Positions 23,046 through 31,861 of a DNA stretch of 64,000 bases are shown one piece after another. The first letter of the stretch is position 1, and each line of letters starts with the position of its first letter. The stretch comes from Radiobacillus deserti (GTDB taxonomy: Bacteria; Bacillota; Bacilli; Bacillales; Amphibacillaceae). The position numbers and the translations under genes are program-made. The notes beneath the pieces are model-generated. The model worked only from the letters and a program-made list of their open reading frames with translations. It did not search any database and had not been told where the DNA came from. The stretch covers positions 2,294,001 through 2,358,000 of the forward strand of contig NZ_CP041666.1 of NCBI RefSeq assembly GCF_007301515.1, in the 5' to 3' direction.

Positions 23046-23074
23046 ATTATAGCTAATTATAAAGCTCTTGTCAC
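23046..23074 (-). promoter_or_regulatory. Probable aroA promoter
   Basis: GTGACA (23074-23069), 17-bp spacer, TATAAT (23051-23046) on the minus strand. The short leader contains an inverted pair AATAATCC..GGATTATT ahead of the ribosome site. Confidence 0.6.
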
Positions 23075-23136
23075 CACTTAAGTTTATAATATTTTGTATA
23101 TTCATACATTTTTAACATTGTGAAGGGGAATAATTC

Positions 23137-25266
23137 ATGAACGATTACATTTTCGCATTAGATATCGGAACAAGAACCGTAGTCGGAATGCTATTAGAAA
23201 AAAACGAAAAAACATTCAACCTAGTGGATTACGTTGTCCAGGAACATGCTGAGCGTTCCATGCTGGATGGACAAATCCATGACATTATCGCAGTCTCTCA
23301 AGTGATTCAAAATGTGAAGGAAACGTTAGAGCGGGATTATGGACCACTTTCCAAAGTTTGTGTAGCAGCTGCCGGACGCTCCCTTAAAACGATGAGAACT
23401 TTATCCACGAAATCAATTGAGCGGCAGCCACTCATGAGTAAGGAGGATATTTTATTTTTAGAATTAAGTGCTGTTCAACAAGCTCAGCACCAGCTTGCTC
23501 AAGAAGAGCAAGACACATCTAGCACTCATTATTACTGTGTTGGTTATTCAGTACTAGAATATAAGATTGATGGCGAGCTGATTGGATCACTTATTGATCA
23601 GCAGGGTACTGAAGTTTCCGTTGAAATTATTGCAACCTTCTTACCTAAAGTAGTTGTTGAATCCTTAATTGCAGCTTTACAGCGAGCAGGATTAGAAATG
23701 GAAGCTCTAACCTTAGAACCAATTGCAGCTATCCATGTGCTAATTCCTCCTTCCATGCGAAGACTCAATGTCGCATTGGTAGATATAGGTGCTGGTACAA
23801 GTGATATTGCACTAACAGAATCCGGAACGATAACCGCATATGGCATGGTTCCAAAAGCCGGAGACGAGATTACCGAGGCCATCAGTGATAAATATCTACT
23901 AGACTTTCATGATGCAGAAAGGTTGAAAAGAGAGATTTCAAAGGAACAACCTGCTACCATTCAGGACATTCTAGGCTTTGAGCAAGAAATCCATTACGAA
24001 CAACTTGCACACGAAATTGATTCAGCTATCCAGGAGCTTGCATCTGCTATATCTGAAGAGATTCTTAACTTGAACCAACGTCCACCAGTTGCTGTAATGT
24101 TAGTTGGTGGTGGAAGCTTAACCCCAGAGCTAACGAATATTCTAGCTGACAAATTAAAGCTTCCATTAAACCGTGTTGCAGTTAGAGGCATTGATGCCAT
24201 CCAAACGATTGAGAAGACGGACAACCTTCCATCAGGTCCTGCTTTTGTTACACCTATTGGTATTGCAATCGCTGCACAGGAGCATCCTGTCCAGTACATT
24301 AGTGTAGAAGTAAACGGAAGAGCTGTACGACTTTTCGATATGAAGCAGCTGAATGTAGCAGATTGTTTACTTGCTGCTGGCATACATTTGGAGCATCAAT
24401 ATGGAAAGCCAGGAATGGCATTGATGGTTAACGTGAATGGACAAGACGTAACAATACCTGGTACATATGGAACAGCTCCATCTTTGTTACTGAATGGGGT
24501 TCAAACCAGCTTGGAACATCCTGTTAAGCATGGAGACCAACTCACGCTTGAAAAAGGAAAAGACGGAGAAGCACCCAATATATCAGTTGTCGAGCTTTTA
24601 GATGAGGTTCCAACCTATACCATTCACTTTAACGGAAAAGCGTATGAAGTAAAAAGTACGATTGAAGTGAATGGCAAAAAAGTGACTCCATCTTATAAGG
24701 TACAGGATCGAGATCGAATTAGCTGTGTAACGATTCATACCATTGAAGACTTCTTCCGATACATTGGATTTAAACCAGAAGAAGTAAAGCCGTTTGTCGT
24801 GTATGTGAATCACAAGAAATATACAATTCCTAATAAGGAAGCCCAATTGTTCGTGAACGGAAGAAAAGCCACACAAAAAGAAGTGATTAAAGATAATGAT
24901 CGAATGGAATATCAGAAAGGAGCAAGCTTGACCGTTCAAGAATTGTTGACTAGCTTAGAGATAGATCAAAAGGTACAAATACCGGTTCTCTATAACGGAG
25001 AAAAAATCACGCTTACGAGACAAACTGCAACGGTTACGAGAGGAGAAGACATACTCACTGGAGAAGACCAAGTTATCCCTGGAGATTCTCTACTTGTTAA
25101 AAAAGAAGAATTTACTGGATTCATTTTCCAAGACATCTTCAGTCATATCTCCTTGGACATGACATCGATAAAGGGAAATGTTGTAATTGAAAAGAACGGT
25201 GTTTCTGCTTCGTTCCACGAACCACTGGAGGAAAACGATTCAATCGTCATTACTTGGGATTCCTAA
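23137..25266 (+). CDS. FtsA/PilM-like actin-fold ATPase with repeated C-terminal domains
   Basis: 709 residues. The first ~370 form an actin-like ATPase of the FtsA/PilM kind: phosphate-1 ALDIGTRTVVG (residue 7), SHS2-type insert, phosphate-2 ALVDIGAGTSDIAL (near 212), adenosine motif VMLVGGGSLTPEL (near 320). From about 388 follow five related units of 50-85 residues, each opening with a strand-turn such as VEVNGRAVRLF, IHFNGKAYEV, VYVNHKKYTI or VLYNGEKITL and closing with GDQL, RDRI, NDRM, GDSL or NDSI. True FtsA is about 430 residues and has an amphipathic C-terminal helix, absent here. No other cell-division gene is adjacent. The start ATG follows AAGGGG. The role is unknown; assembly of a membrane complex is a guess. 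Confidence 0.8.
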   Translation: MNDYIFALDIGTRTVVGMLLEKNEKTFNLVDYVVQEHAERSMLDGQIHDIIAVSQVIQNVKETLERDYGPLSKVCVAAAGRSLKTMRTLSTKSIERQPLMSKEDILFLELSAVQQAQHQLAQEEQDTSSTHYYCVGYSVLEYKIDGELIGSLIDQQGTEVSVEIIATFLPKVVVESLIAALQRAGLEMEALTLEPIAAIHVLIPPSMRRLNVALVDIGAGTSDIALTESGTITAYGMVPKAGDEITEAISDKYLLDFHDAERLKREISKEQPATIQDILGFEQEIHYEQLAHEIDSAIQELASAISEEILNLNQRPPVAVMLVGGGSLTPELTNILADKLKLPLNRVAVRGIDAIQTIEKTDNLPSGPAFVTPIGIAIAAQEHPVQYISVEVNGRAVRLFDMKQLNVADCLLAAGIHLEHQYGKPGMALMVNVNGQDVTIPGTYGTAPSLLLNGVQTSLEHPVKHGDQLTLEKGKDGEAPNISVVELLDEVPTYTIHFNGKAYEVKSTIEVNGKKVTPSYKVQDRDRISCVTIHTIEDFFRYIGFKPEEVKPFVVYVNHKKYTIPNKEAQLFVNGRKATQKEVIKDNDRMEYQKGASLTVQELLTSLEIDQKVQIPVLYNGEKITLTRQTATVTRGEDILTGEDQVIPGDSLLVKKEEFTGFIFQDIFSHISLDMTSIKGNVVIEKNGVSASFHEPLEENDSIVITWDS

Positions 25267-25277
25267 TAATTTGTAAC

Positions 25278-25655
25278 CTAAGGATTCCCTAAAAGCCGGA
25301 ATATCATTTTTGGGGAGTCCATATGCTCATCTTTTATTTGCTTTTCCTTCTCTTTCAATACATTATATGTAATTTGTTGATGGGAATCGTGCCAGATGAC
25401 CGCTTGATTTGAAAATGCTAACACTTGAGGTGATTCATGCTTCACATCAAATGCCTCTGCTATATAATTTGAAAGCTCTCTTGCTTCTTGAACATGCAAC
25501 AAATAAAGAGGTACTTCCGCTTCCGATACAAAAGCGTCATAATCAGACTTTACGCGAACACTTATTGGACAAGTTAAGCTGTGCTTCAGTAGAAAGAAAA
25601 TCGTTTCATCCTGTATCAATTGATCAAATGCTTGTTTTGATTGTATTAATTTCAT
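25278..25655 (-). CDS. ytxJ: YtxJ, monothiol bacilliredoxin-like protein
   Basis: A 125-residue thioredoxin-fold protein with the single-cysteine active site SLTCPISVR, the family signature of YtxJ, considered to reduce protein-bacillithiol mixed disulfides. The start ATG at 25655 follows AAAGGAA. It is the third gene of the ytxGHJ group, but an intrinsic terminator stands 15-50 bp upstream, between it and ytxH, so only part of the transcripts should reach it. It converges on the FtsA-like gene with 11 bp between stops, and no terminator is visible there. Confidence 0.9.
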   Translation of the reverse strand: MKLIQSKQAFDQLIQDETIFFLLKHSLTCPISVRVKSDYDAFVSEAEVPLYLLHVQEARELSNYIAEAFDVKHESPQVLAFSNQAVIWHDSHQQITYNVLKEKEKQIKDEHMDSPKMIFRLLGNP

Positions 25656-25672
25656 GTTGTTCCTTTCTGGTC

Positions 25673-25708
25673 AAAAAAGGACTACTGTATGGCAGGGCAG
25701 TAGTCCTT
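25673..25708 (-). terminator. Internal terminator between ytxH and ytxJ
   Basis: Perfect 11-bp stem AAGGACTACTG/CAGTAGTCCTT on the minus strand followed by TTTTTTG, ending about 18 bp before the ytxJ start, so it also comes close to the ytxJ ribosome site. Confidence 0.85.
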
Positions 25709-25719
25709 ATCTAAACTAT

Positions 25720-26121
25720 TTATTGGTTTCGATTATTTTCTAAATCGTTTACCGCTTCTGTAAATTCTTCTGATACTGTGTCTTCTTCATTGTTTCGGAA
25801 AGAATTCACTTTATCTTGAATCGTTTTAGAGGTATGTTTGACACGGTCACCTAATTGCTGAGATTTTTCGGAAACATTTTTTGTGAATTGACCAGATGCA
25901 TCTACCGCATAATCTTTCCACTCTGTCCCTTTGTCATAAGCAACATCTTTCCAATCTGAGGCTTTGTCTTTTACATACGTCGCACCTGTATTGATGTCTT
26001 CTCTAAGCTCTTTTCCAGATTTAGGCGCAAATAGTAAAGCAACAGAAGCTCCTACAATACCACCAATCAGCGATCCGATTAAAAAGTCCTTTGTATTCAT
26101 GTCATCGTTATGATTACTCAT
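25720..26121 (-). CDS. ytxH: YtxH-like general stress protein
   Basis: 133 residues. One N-terminal membrane segment (FLIGSLIGGIVGASVALLFA) is followed by the short motif PKSGKELR and a long hydrophilic helical tail, typical of the YtxH family. The function is unknown; in B. subtilis the operon is part of the sigma-B stress regulon. The start ATG at 26121 follows AGGAGG, and the gene overlaps ytxG by 8 bp. Confidence 0.88.
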   Translation of the reverse strand: MSNHNDDMNTKDFLIGSLIGGIVGASVALLFAPKSGKELREDINTGATYVKDKASDWKDVAYDKGTEWKDYAVDASGQFTKNVSEKSQQLGDRVKHTSKTIQDKVNSFRNNEEDTVSEEFTEAVNDLENNRNQ

Positions 26122-26545
26122 GATCGATTCCTCCTGTCTCTTTTTTCTTTCGTTTATTCCACAAATCCAATGCAACAGTCCCCCACTTCATTGCTTGTGC
26201 CGTTGCATTTTTATTTTTTTCCGCAGTATTTGACACACTGGATGACAGCGTTTTTAAGGATTCATTAAATTCTTGGACAGTTTGTCCGATGCCTTTAATT
26301 CCATCAAATAACGTGTTCATCTTTAAGGATTTTTCATTAATATCCTCTGCTAGTTTATTTGTTTTATTTAATAGTGCTGTTGTTTCAATGGTGATCCCTT
26401 CCATCTGTTTTTCTAAACCTTCTAGTGTGTTAGCAACATTACTCATCGTTCGTTGTGTAGCTTTAAGTACCTTTGAAAGATAAATGACTAATACGGCGAA
26501 AGCCACGGCTGCGATTAGTGCTGCTATGTAAAGTAAAATTTCCAT
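26114..26545 (-). CDS. ytxG: YtxG-like DUF948 protein
   Basis: 143 residues with one N-terminal membrane helix (about 3-23) and a long coiled-coil-like region, as in the DUF948 family. It is the first gene of the ytxGHJ stress operon, downstream of a sigma-B type promoter. The start ATG follows AAAGGAG at somewhat long spacing. Biochemical role unknown. Confidence 0.87.
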   Translation of the reverse strand: MEILLYIAALIAAVAFAVLVIYLSKVLKATQRTMSNVANTLEGLEKQMEGITIETTALLNKTNKLAEDINEKSLKMNTLFDGIKGIGQTVQEFNESLKTLSSSVSNTAEKNKNATAQAMKWGTVALDLWNKRKKKETGGIDHE

Positions 26546-26616
26546 CCTTTCAACTCCTTTTGCATGCTTTGCTAGGTTTGGAAGGTATTCTTTTTACATA
26601 TAGTATGTAAAAATAT

Positions 26617-26642
26617 GTACCCTTTACCATGAGAAATAAAAC
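26617..26642 (-). promoter_or_regulatory. Sigma-B type promoter of ytxGHJ
   Basis: GTTTTA (26642-26637), 14-bp spacer, GGGTAC (26622-26617) on the minus strand, close to the sigma-B consensus GTTTAA-N12-14-GGGTAT. A dyad (TTTTACATA/TATGTAAAA, 26594-26614) lies at the expected transcription start. It agrees with the known sigma-B control of this operon in B. subtilis. Confidence 0.8.
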
Positions 26643-26744
26643 GCCTGATTCCATTTATTTTACCAAACAAGTTAAAAAAGGGAAACGAATCCCCTCATTT
26701 CTCTTTAGTATTCCCGATGAAACGTTAAACATGAATAGAAAAAC

Positions 26745-26778
26745 AAAAAACGATACAAGGCCTTAATACCTTGTATCG
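26745..26778 (-). terminator. Terminator after murC
   Basis: 10-bp stem CGATACAAGG/CCTTGTATCG on the minus strand, followed by TTTTTTG. Confidence 0.85.
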
Positions 26779-26786
26779 CACTTTAT

Positions 26787-28097
26787 TCATTCATTAAGCG
26801 CACCCTGAATAGATGCTTCATACGCTTGCTGGAATTTCTGAATATCTCCTGCTCCCATGAAAATAAGAACGTGATCTTCGTACTGCTTCAATTCCTCAAC
26901 GTTGTCTACATCTAAAAGATAGCAATCTTCTATAAGTTTTTTCAAATCATCAATCGTTAATTTCCCACTATCTTCTCTGGCTGAGCCAAAAATGTCACAT
27001 AAATAAACGTGATCGGCTAGATTTAAAGCCGCAGCAAATTCATTTAAAAAAGTCTTCGTACGTGTATATGTGTGTGGTTGAAAAATTACAGTAACTGGAC
27101 GGTATGGGTATTTTTTTCTTGCTGCTTCGATCGTTACTTCAATTTCTTTTGGGTGATGTGCATAATCATCAATTAGCACTTGATTTCCTACTTGTTTTTC
27201 AGAAAAGCGACGTTTAACACCTTGAAAACTATAGATTTTCTTAATATCTTCTGCTCTCATTCCTTCATAATGGCAAATTGCAATTACTGCTAATGCATTT
27301 AATACATTGTGATTACCGTAGGATGGAATGGTAAATGAATCATAAAATGTATTACGAACAAACACATCAAAGGTTGTTCCATCCTCATCTTCAAAGACAT
27401 TTTGTGCTTGAAAGTCATTTGTATCTGAAAAACCATAATACATGACCGGAACTTTTGCTTGAATTTGTTGAAGATATTCATCATCTCCGCAAGCAACAAT
27501 TCCTTTCTTAACTTTCTCAGCCATTTGCTGGAAGGATTGAAATACATCATCTATACTTGAGAAAAAATCTGGATGGTCGAAATCAATATTTGTCATAATC
27601 GCGTAATCTGGTTCGTATTCGAGAAAATGGTTTCGATATTCACACGCTTCGAAAACAAAGTACTGACTATCTGGATTTCCAACACCAGTACCATCTCCAA
27701 TCAAGAAGGAGATGGGGTACGTTTCACTCAACACGTGAGCTAACAAACCAGTGGTCGAAGTCTTTCCATGGGCACCAGTCACTGCGATACTTGTGTATTT
27801 TTTTAACCATTCCCCTAGAAATTCATGATAACGATAAAAAGTTAACCCTAATCTCTTTGCTTCCACAATTTCCTCGTGGTCATCGGAAAATGCATTTCCA
27901 GCAATAATGGTTAAGCCTTCTTTTATATTATCTTTAGAAAAAGGTAATATGGTAATGTCCTTATCTTCTAATGCTTCTTGTGTGAAGAATCTTTTTTCTA
28001 CATCAGAACCTTGTACGGTTTCTCCTGAGTCTTCTAGAATCTGTGCTAAAGCACTCATCCCAGTCCCCTTTATACCAATGAAGTGGTAAGTTGTCAT
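26787..28097 (-). CDS. murC: UDP-N-acetylmuramate--L-alanine ligase
   Basis: Adds L-alanine to UDP-MurNAc, the first amino acid of the peptidoglycan stem peptide. 436 residues with the nucleotide motif GIKGTGMSALAQIL near the start, the ATP loop AVTGAHGKTSTTGLL (near 110), TNIDFDHPDFF and YAHHPKEIE. The start ATG at 28097 follows GGAGG; the longer open frame upstream lacks a ribosome site. Its own promoter lies 85 bp upstream. Position beside ytxG and sftA is as in B. subtilis. Confidence 0.95.
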   Translation of the reverse strand: MTTYHFIGIKGTGMSALAQILEDSGETVQGSDVEKRFFTQEALEDKDITILPFSKDNIKEGLTIIAGNAFSDDHEEIVEAKRLGLTFYRYHEFLGEWLKKYTSIAVTGAHGKTSTTGLLAHVLSETYPISFLIGDGTGVGNPDSQYFVFEACEYRNHFLEYEPDYAIMTNIDFDHPDFFSSIDDVFQSFQQMAEKVKKGIVACGDDEYLQQIQAKVPVMYYGFSDTNDFQAQNVFEDEDGTTFDVFVRNTFYDSFTIPSYGNHNVLNALAVIAICHYEGMRAEDIKKIYSFQGVKRRFSEKQVGNQVLIDDYAHHPKEIEVTIEAARKKYPYRPVTVIFQPHTYTRTKTFLNEFAAALNLADHVYLCDIFGSAREDSGKLTIDDLKKLIEDCYLLDVDNVEELKQYEDHVLIFMGAGDIQKFQQAYEASIQGALNE

Positions 28098-28182
28098 ATA
28101 AGAACCTCCAAAAAAAGAGTCATGTATTATCTGTCTATGTAAATACATATATGCACAGAGTAGCTCTATGGTTAACTATTCA

Positions 28183-28210
28183 ATTATAGCAAAATGCGTT
28201 GAAACTTCAA
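28183..28210 (-). promoter_or_regulatory. murC promoter
   Basis: TTGAAG (28210-28205), 16-bp spacer, TGCTATAAT extended -10 (28190-28183) on the minus strand. The -35 box lies inside the loop of the upstream gene's terminator hairpin. Confidence 0.65.
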
Positions 28211-28223
28211 TGCATCAACGCAT
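28194..28223 (-). terminator. Terminator after the nicotinate phosphoribosyltransferase gene
   Basis: 9-bp stem ATGCGTTGA/TCAACGCAT on the minus strand followed by TTTTGC. It overlaps the murC promoter. Confidence 0.55.
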
Positions 28224-28230
28224 GGCAACC

Positions 28231-29343
28231 TTATGATTGCTCAAAATATTCCACTTTTTCTAATCTAGGATTTGGTCGATATTTTCTTCCTTCTTTTGCT
28301 TGTGGTTCCCCGTTCAATAATACATTATCCCCTGTGAAAGACACCCCTATATTCAACAGGCTTCTTCCAACACCGTATAAATCAACTGGAACTCCATGCT
28401 CTTCGAATTTTCTGATTCGTTTTTCATCGAACCCACCACTGACTATAATTTTCACATGTCGGAACCCTTCTTCGTCTAACGCTTTTCGAAGGGCAAAGAT
28501 CAATTCAGGGTTTGCACCTCTTGGATCAAATTTCCCCATCAAATGCTGGTTTCTGAGGAAATATTTGTCAACCATATTTTTAGACGTATCGACTCGAACC
28601 CCTTTTAATTTATCTCCGAATTCACGTGCGACTCGAAGTGAATCATTAATGACATCGTTGTTATAGTCCACAAGCACCATTAAGTCATCATTTGGATACA
28701 TCTCGTTATATGCCTTTGCAGCAGCAACAACATCGCCTTGAAACATTTGAATCATAGCGTGAGGCATCGTACCCATTCCTTCTTTTCCCCACCATTCGTT
28801 CATGGCGTGAGTCGCTTGAGCTGTGGATCCGCCTATAAAAGCAGCATACCCGTCCCCGGCTTGTTGGGTGTAGTGATCGTCACGGTCTCCCATAAAAATA
28901 ATCGGCTTTTGCGTGCCAGACGTTCTAGCCGCTTTCACGACGTTATATACATTCGTGGCAACGGATGTCCTTCTAGCTAATATTCCATCAATAATTCCCT
29001 CTAAATATCCAAAATCCTGATAAGGACCAGTTACCGTTAATACGGTTTCATATGGCGCTATTTTATCTCCATCTTTTAAGGAATAAATCTCTAATTTATC
29101 AGGGTTGTTTGCAAAGGTATGTAATAAAGCAATTGCTTCATCCGTTCCACAAAGTACAGCATCCCTTTTTTGAAAGAATTGCATGGTAACTTTATTATTT
29201 GGAAGAAACTTCTCTGCTATTTCCTTTGTTTTCAAAAAATATACTGCAGAAAACCAGCCTTCAGCAATACGTTCATCAAATTTAAAGGTTTTATTTGTTA
29301 AGCGCTCAATATCGCCTTTTAATTTTCGACTAATTTCTTTCAT
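28231..29343 (-). CDS. pncB: Nicotinate phosphoribosyltransferase, short form
   Basis: Joins nicotinate and PRPP to nicotinate mononucleotide in NAD salvage. The 370 residues lack the extended termini of the ~490-residue form. Features include AEGWFSAVYFLKT, FMGDRDDHYTQQAGDGYAAFIGG region, VLVDYNN, GVRVDTSKN, and IIVSGGFDEKRI with VDLYGVGRS for phosphate binding. The start ATG at 29343 follows AAGGAG. It forms a single-gene unit between sftA and murC. A nicotinamide-using relative is a weaker alternative. Confidence 0.87.
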   Translation of the reverse strand: MKEISRKLKGDIERLTNKTFKFDERIAEGWFSAVYFLKTKEIAEKFLPNNKVTMQFFQKRDAVLCGTDEAIALLHTFANNPDKLEIYSLKDGDKIAPYETVLTVTGPYQDFGYLEGIIDGILARRTSVATNVYNVVKAARTSGTQKPIIFMGDRDDHYTQQAGDGYAAFIGGSTAQATHAMNEWWGKEGMGTMPHAMIQMFQGDVVAAAKAYNEMYPNDDLMVLVDYNNDVINDSLRVAREFGDKLKGVRVDTSKNMVDKYFLRNQHLMGKFDPRGANPELIFALRKALDEEGFRHVKIIVSGGFDEKRIRKFEEHGVPVDLYGVGRSLLNIGVSFTGDNVLLNGEPQAKEGRKYRPNPRLEKVEYFEQS

Positions 29344-29449
29344 TTGAACAGAACTCCTTAAAAGTCATTTCCCTTAGCTTTCCACATCATATAAATTATA
29401 TCATATAAGAATCCGCTAACTTCGACAAGTGTTAATGATGTCGTTTATC

Positions 29450-29480
29450 ACAAAAAAAGGTCATTCCTAGGAATGACCTT
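29450..29480 (-). terminator. Terminator after sftA
   Basis: A perfect 24-bp palindrome (AAGGTCATTCC/GGAATGACCTT arms, 29457-29480) with TTTTTTTG on the minus strand, immediately after the sftA stop. A-rich on the other side too. Confidence 0.85.
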
Positions 29481-29481
29481 T

Positions 29482-31722
29482 TTAGGATGGGGTGTGATAA
29501 TTGGATGTGCTAACCAATACATCTCTCGGTTTACTTCCTTTTTGTTCAGAAATAATCCCGTTTGCCTCCATACTATCAATCAAGCGTGCTGCTCGGTTGT
29601 ATCCAATTTTGAATCGACGCTGTAACAGGGACGCACTAGCACTGTTTTGTTGGATAACAAAATCGACCGCATCTAAGTATAATTCATCCTCATCTTCTTC
29701 CATATGAACCTGCTCCAAAAGCTGTTCTTGCTCAAATAAATATTGTGGTGGTGCGGATTTTCTTACGAAGCTTGTTACTCGTTCAATCTCATCATCGGAC
29801 ACAAAAGCACCTTGTATTCGAACGGACTGTCCAGCACCATTTTCTACAAATAGCATATCTCCTCTACCTAGGAGCTTCTCGGCACCACTTACATCGATAA
29901 TGGTTCTAGAATCCACTTGAGAGGATACACTAAACGCAATACGAGTAGGGACATTCGCTTTAATCAATCCTGTAATTACATCAACGGATGGACGCTGTGT
30001 TGCTAACAACAAATGAATACCACATGCACGTGCTTTTTGCGCAATACGACAAATCGCATCTTCCACATCTTGTGGAGAGACCATCATTAGGTCGGCTAGC
30101 TCATCAATCACAATAATTAAATAAGGGAGCTTATCTGCTTTTCTATTTTGTTTCTCCATTTTTTGATTATATCGTTCCACATCACGAACACCTTCATGTA
30201 CGAACTTTTCGTAACGCTCTTCCATCTCATTTACAGCCCATTTTAAAGCATGGGTAGCAGCTTTCACATCTGTTATTACAGGTGCTACTAAGTGTGGTAG
30301 TTCATTGTAAGGCGCAAGCTCTACCATCTTTGGGTCAATCAGTAAGAAACGGACATCCTCATGACTAGCTTTATAAAGTAAGCTTATCAATATGGAGTTA
30401 ATACAAACACTTTTTCCTGAGCCCGTTGCACCAGCTATTAACCCGTGAGGCATTTTCTTTAAGTTCGTAACCATTGGTCGTCCTGATATATCAAGCCCTA
30501 ATGCAACCGTTAAAGGGGATTGATCCGATTGAAATGCCTCTGACTCCAATATTTCTTGCAAACCTACTGCCTGCGGAACGGGATTCGGAACCTCAATTCC
30601 TATGGCATTTTTTCCTGGAATAGGTGCTTCCATTCGAATATCTCTTGCAGCCAAATTCAGTTTTATATCGTCACTCAAGTTTTTAATTTTACTAACTTTG
30701 ACTCCTAATTCAGGCTGTACTTCGAATCTCGTTACCGAAGGTCCAGTCATCGCATTGACCACTTTCGCTTTCACATGAAAGTGACGAAGTGTTGTTTCCA
30801 ACAGTTCAATTTGTTCCAGAACCCACTGTTCATCTGCACCTTTTGTGAAAGTAGGATCATTCAATAAATGAATGGGTGGCACAGGCTCTTTTTCGACCTC
30901 TTTTATGCCATCGTCTGTTGATGTAACAGACGCGACTGGATCCACGGAGTATAATTCTTTCTTATCAAGATTACGTTTTTTATCCTTAGGTGTCATCATC
31001 ACATTAAATGGTACAGAATTCGATTGCTTCTCTTCTTTGTGGAGATCTACTCGTTTTATCTGTTGGGATGGTTCCCAATCTGAATTTTTCTCCGCTTCCC
31101 ATTTTTCTTTCGGTTCTTCCTCTCTAGGCTCCATTACTGAAGCATCTGCATGCTTTGAAAAGTCCTGAACTTGTTTTTCCAATTTCGGTGATGTCTCAAC
31201 TGGTTCGTTTCCCTCTGACTTTTCATCAGATTCCATGCGTGGTAAGTATGATGAGCGCTGATGTCGAATCGAACGAGTTTGCTTTGACCAAGTAATATCC
31301 TTTCGCAGAAATGCTGGGACGTTCTCTATTTCTTTCCTCAATCTAGATTGACGATGCATTCCATGAATCGGAGAAGGAACTTCACTTAATTTAAAAGGCT
31401 GCTTACGTTCCTGTGAATCATCCTGTTTGATTCGCTGTTCCTCAACCTGTACATGTCTTTTTTCTTGTTTTCGTTGAAAAGCTGGGACATCGTATTCAAT
31501 CTTAGGTTTTGGTTCCGTTTTTCTCGTTTGACTCGGCTCATCTGGAATCAGCGGAAAGCGAAAAGAACGTTCATTTGGATACTGATAAGACATTTTGGTT
31601 TCTACTGCCTGTTTTGTATTAAAATTGCCACTTATATATTCTCTTTTTGAAGTGGATTGCCCAGATTCCTCTACCTCTTCTGTAAACCAGTCTTTCATTT
31701 TTTTCATTAATTGATGCCACAT
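29482..31722 (-). CDS. sftA: DNA translocase SftA (soluble FtsK/SpoIIIE family)
   Basis: Moves trapped chromosome DNA out of the closing septum. 746 residues: no membrane segments, a long charged disordered N-terminal linker (about 20-260), then the alpha/beta translocase motor with Walker A HGLIAGATGSGKSVCIN, Walker B YLIIVIDELADLMM and LLATQRPSVDVITGLIKANVP, and a C-terminal gamma winged-helix (about 685-735). This layout is that of B. subtilis SftA (YtpS) rather than membrane-bound SpoIIIE. The start ATG at 31722 behind AAAGAG is preferred over an in-frame GTG three codons earlier. Confidence 0.94.
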   Translation of the reverse strand: MWHQLMKKMKDWFTEEVEESGQSTSKREYISGNFNTKQAVETKMSYQYPNERSFRFPLIPDEPSQTRKTEPKPKIEYDVPAFQRKQEKRHVQVEEQRIKQDDSQERKQPFKLSEVPSPIHGMHRQSRLRKEIENVPAFLRKDITWSKQTRSIRHQRSSYLPRMESDEKSEGNEPVETSPKLEKQVQDFSKHADASVMEPREEEPKEKWEAEKNSDWEPSQQIKRVDLHKEEKQSNSVPFNVMMTPKDKKRNLDKKELYSVDPVASVTSTDDGIKEVEKEPVPPIHLLNDPTFTKGADEQWVLEQIELLETTLRHFHVKAKVVNAMTGPSVTRFEVQPELGVKVSKIKNLSDDIKLNLAARDIRMEAPIPGKNAIGIEVPNPVPQAVGLQEILESEAFQSDQSPLTVALGLDISGRPMVTNLKKMPHGLIAGATGSGKSVCINSILISLLYKASHEDVRFLLIDPKMVELAPYNELPHLVAPVITDVKAATHALKWAVNEMEERYEKFVHEGVRDVERYNQKMEKQNRKADKLPYLIIVIDELADLMMVSPQDVEDAICRIAQKARACGIHLLLATQRPSVDVITGLIKANVPTRIAFSVSSQVDSRTIIDVSGAEKLLGRGDMLFVENGAGQSVRIQGAFVSDDEIERVTSFVRKSAPPQYLFEQEQLLEQVHMEEDEDELYLDAVDFVIQQNSASASLLQRRFKIGYNRAARLIDSMEANGIISEQKGSKPRDVLVSTSNYHTPS

Positions 31723-31816
31723 GACATTCACTCTTTCTAAAATTTTCGTCGAATGTTGTTATAAGCTATTGTAACACAGGTTTATGGCATGTAAGGTAAT
31801 ATTTTCATCCTGAATA

Positions 31817-31857
31817 AAGAGAAAAACCTTTGTTCATTGCAACAAAGGTTTTTCTCT
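31817..31857. terminator. Terminator after ytpR
   Basis: A long stem AGAGAAAAACCTTTGTT/AACAAAGGTTTTTCTCT around CATTGC, just after the ytpR stop; T-rich arms. Confidence 0.75.
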
Positions 31858-31861
31858 AAGC

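Noticed and set aside
23598..24383. Long minus-strand open frames inside the FtsA-like gene
   Set aside because: Antisense shadows of a well-supported coding frame; no start signals.
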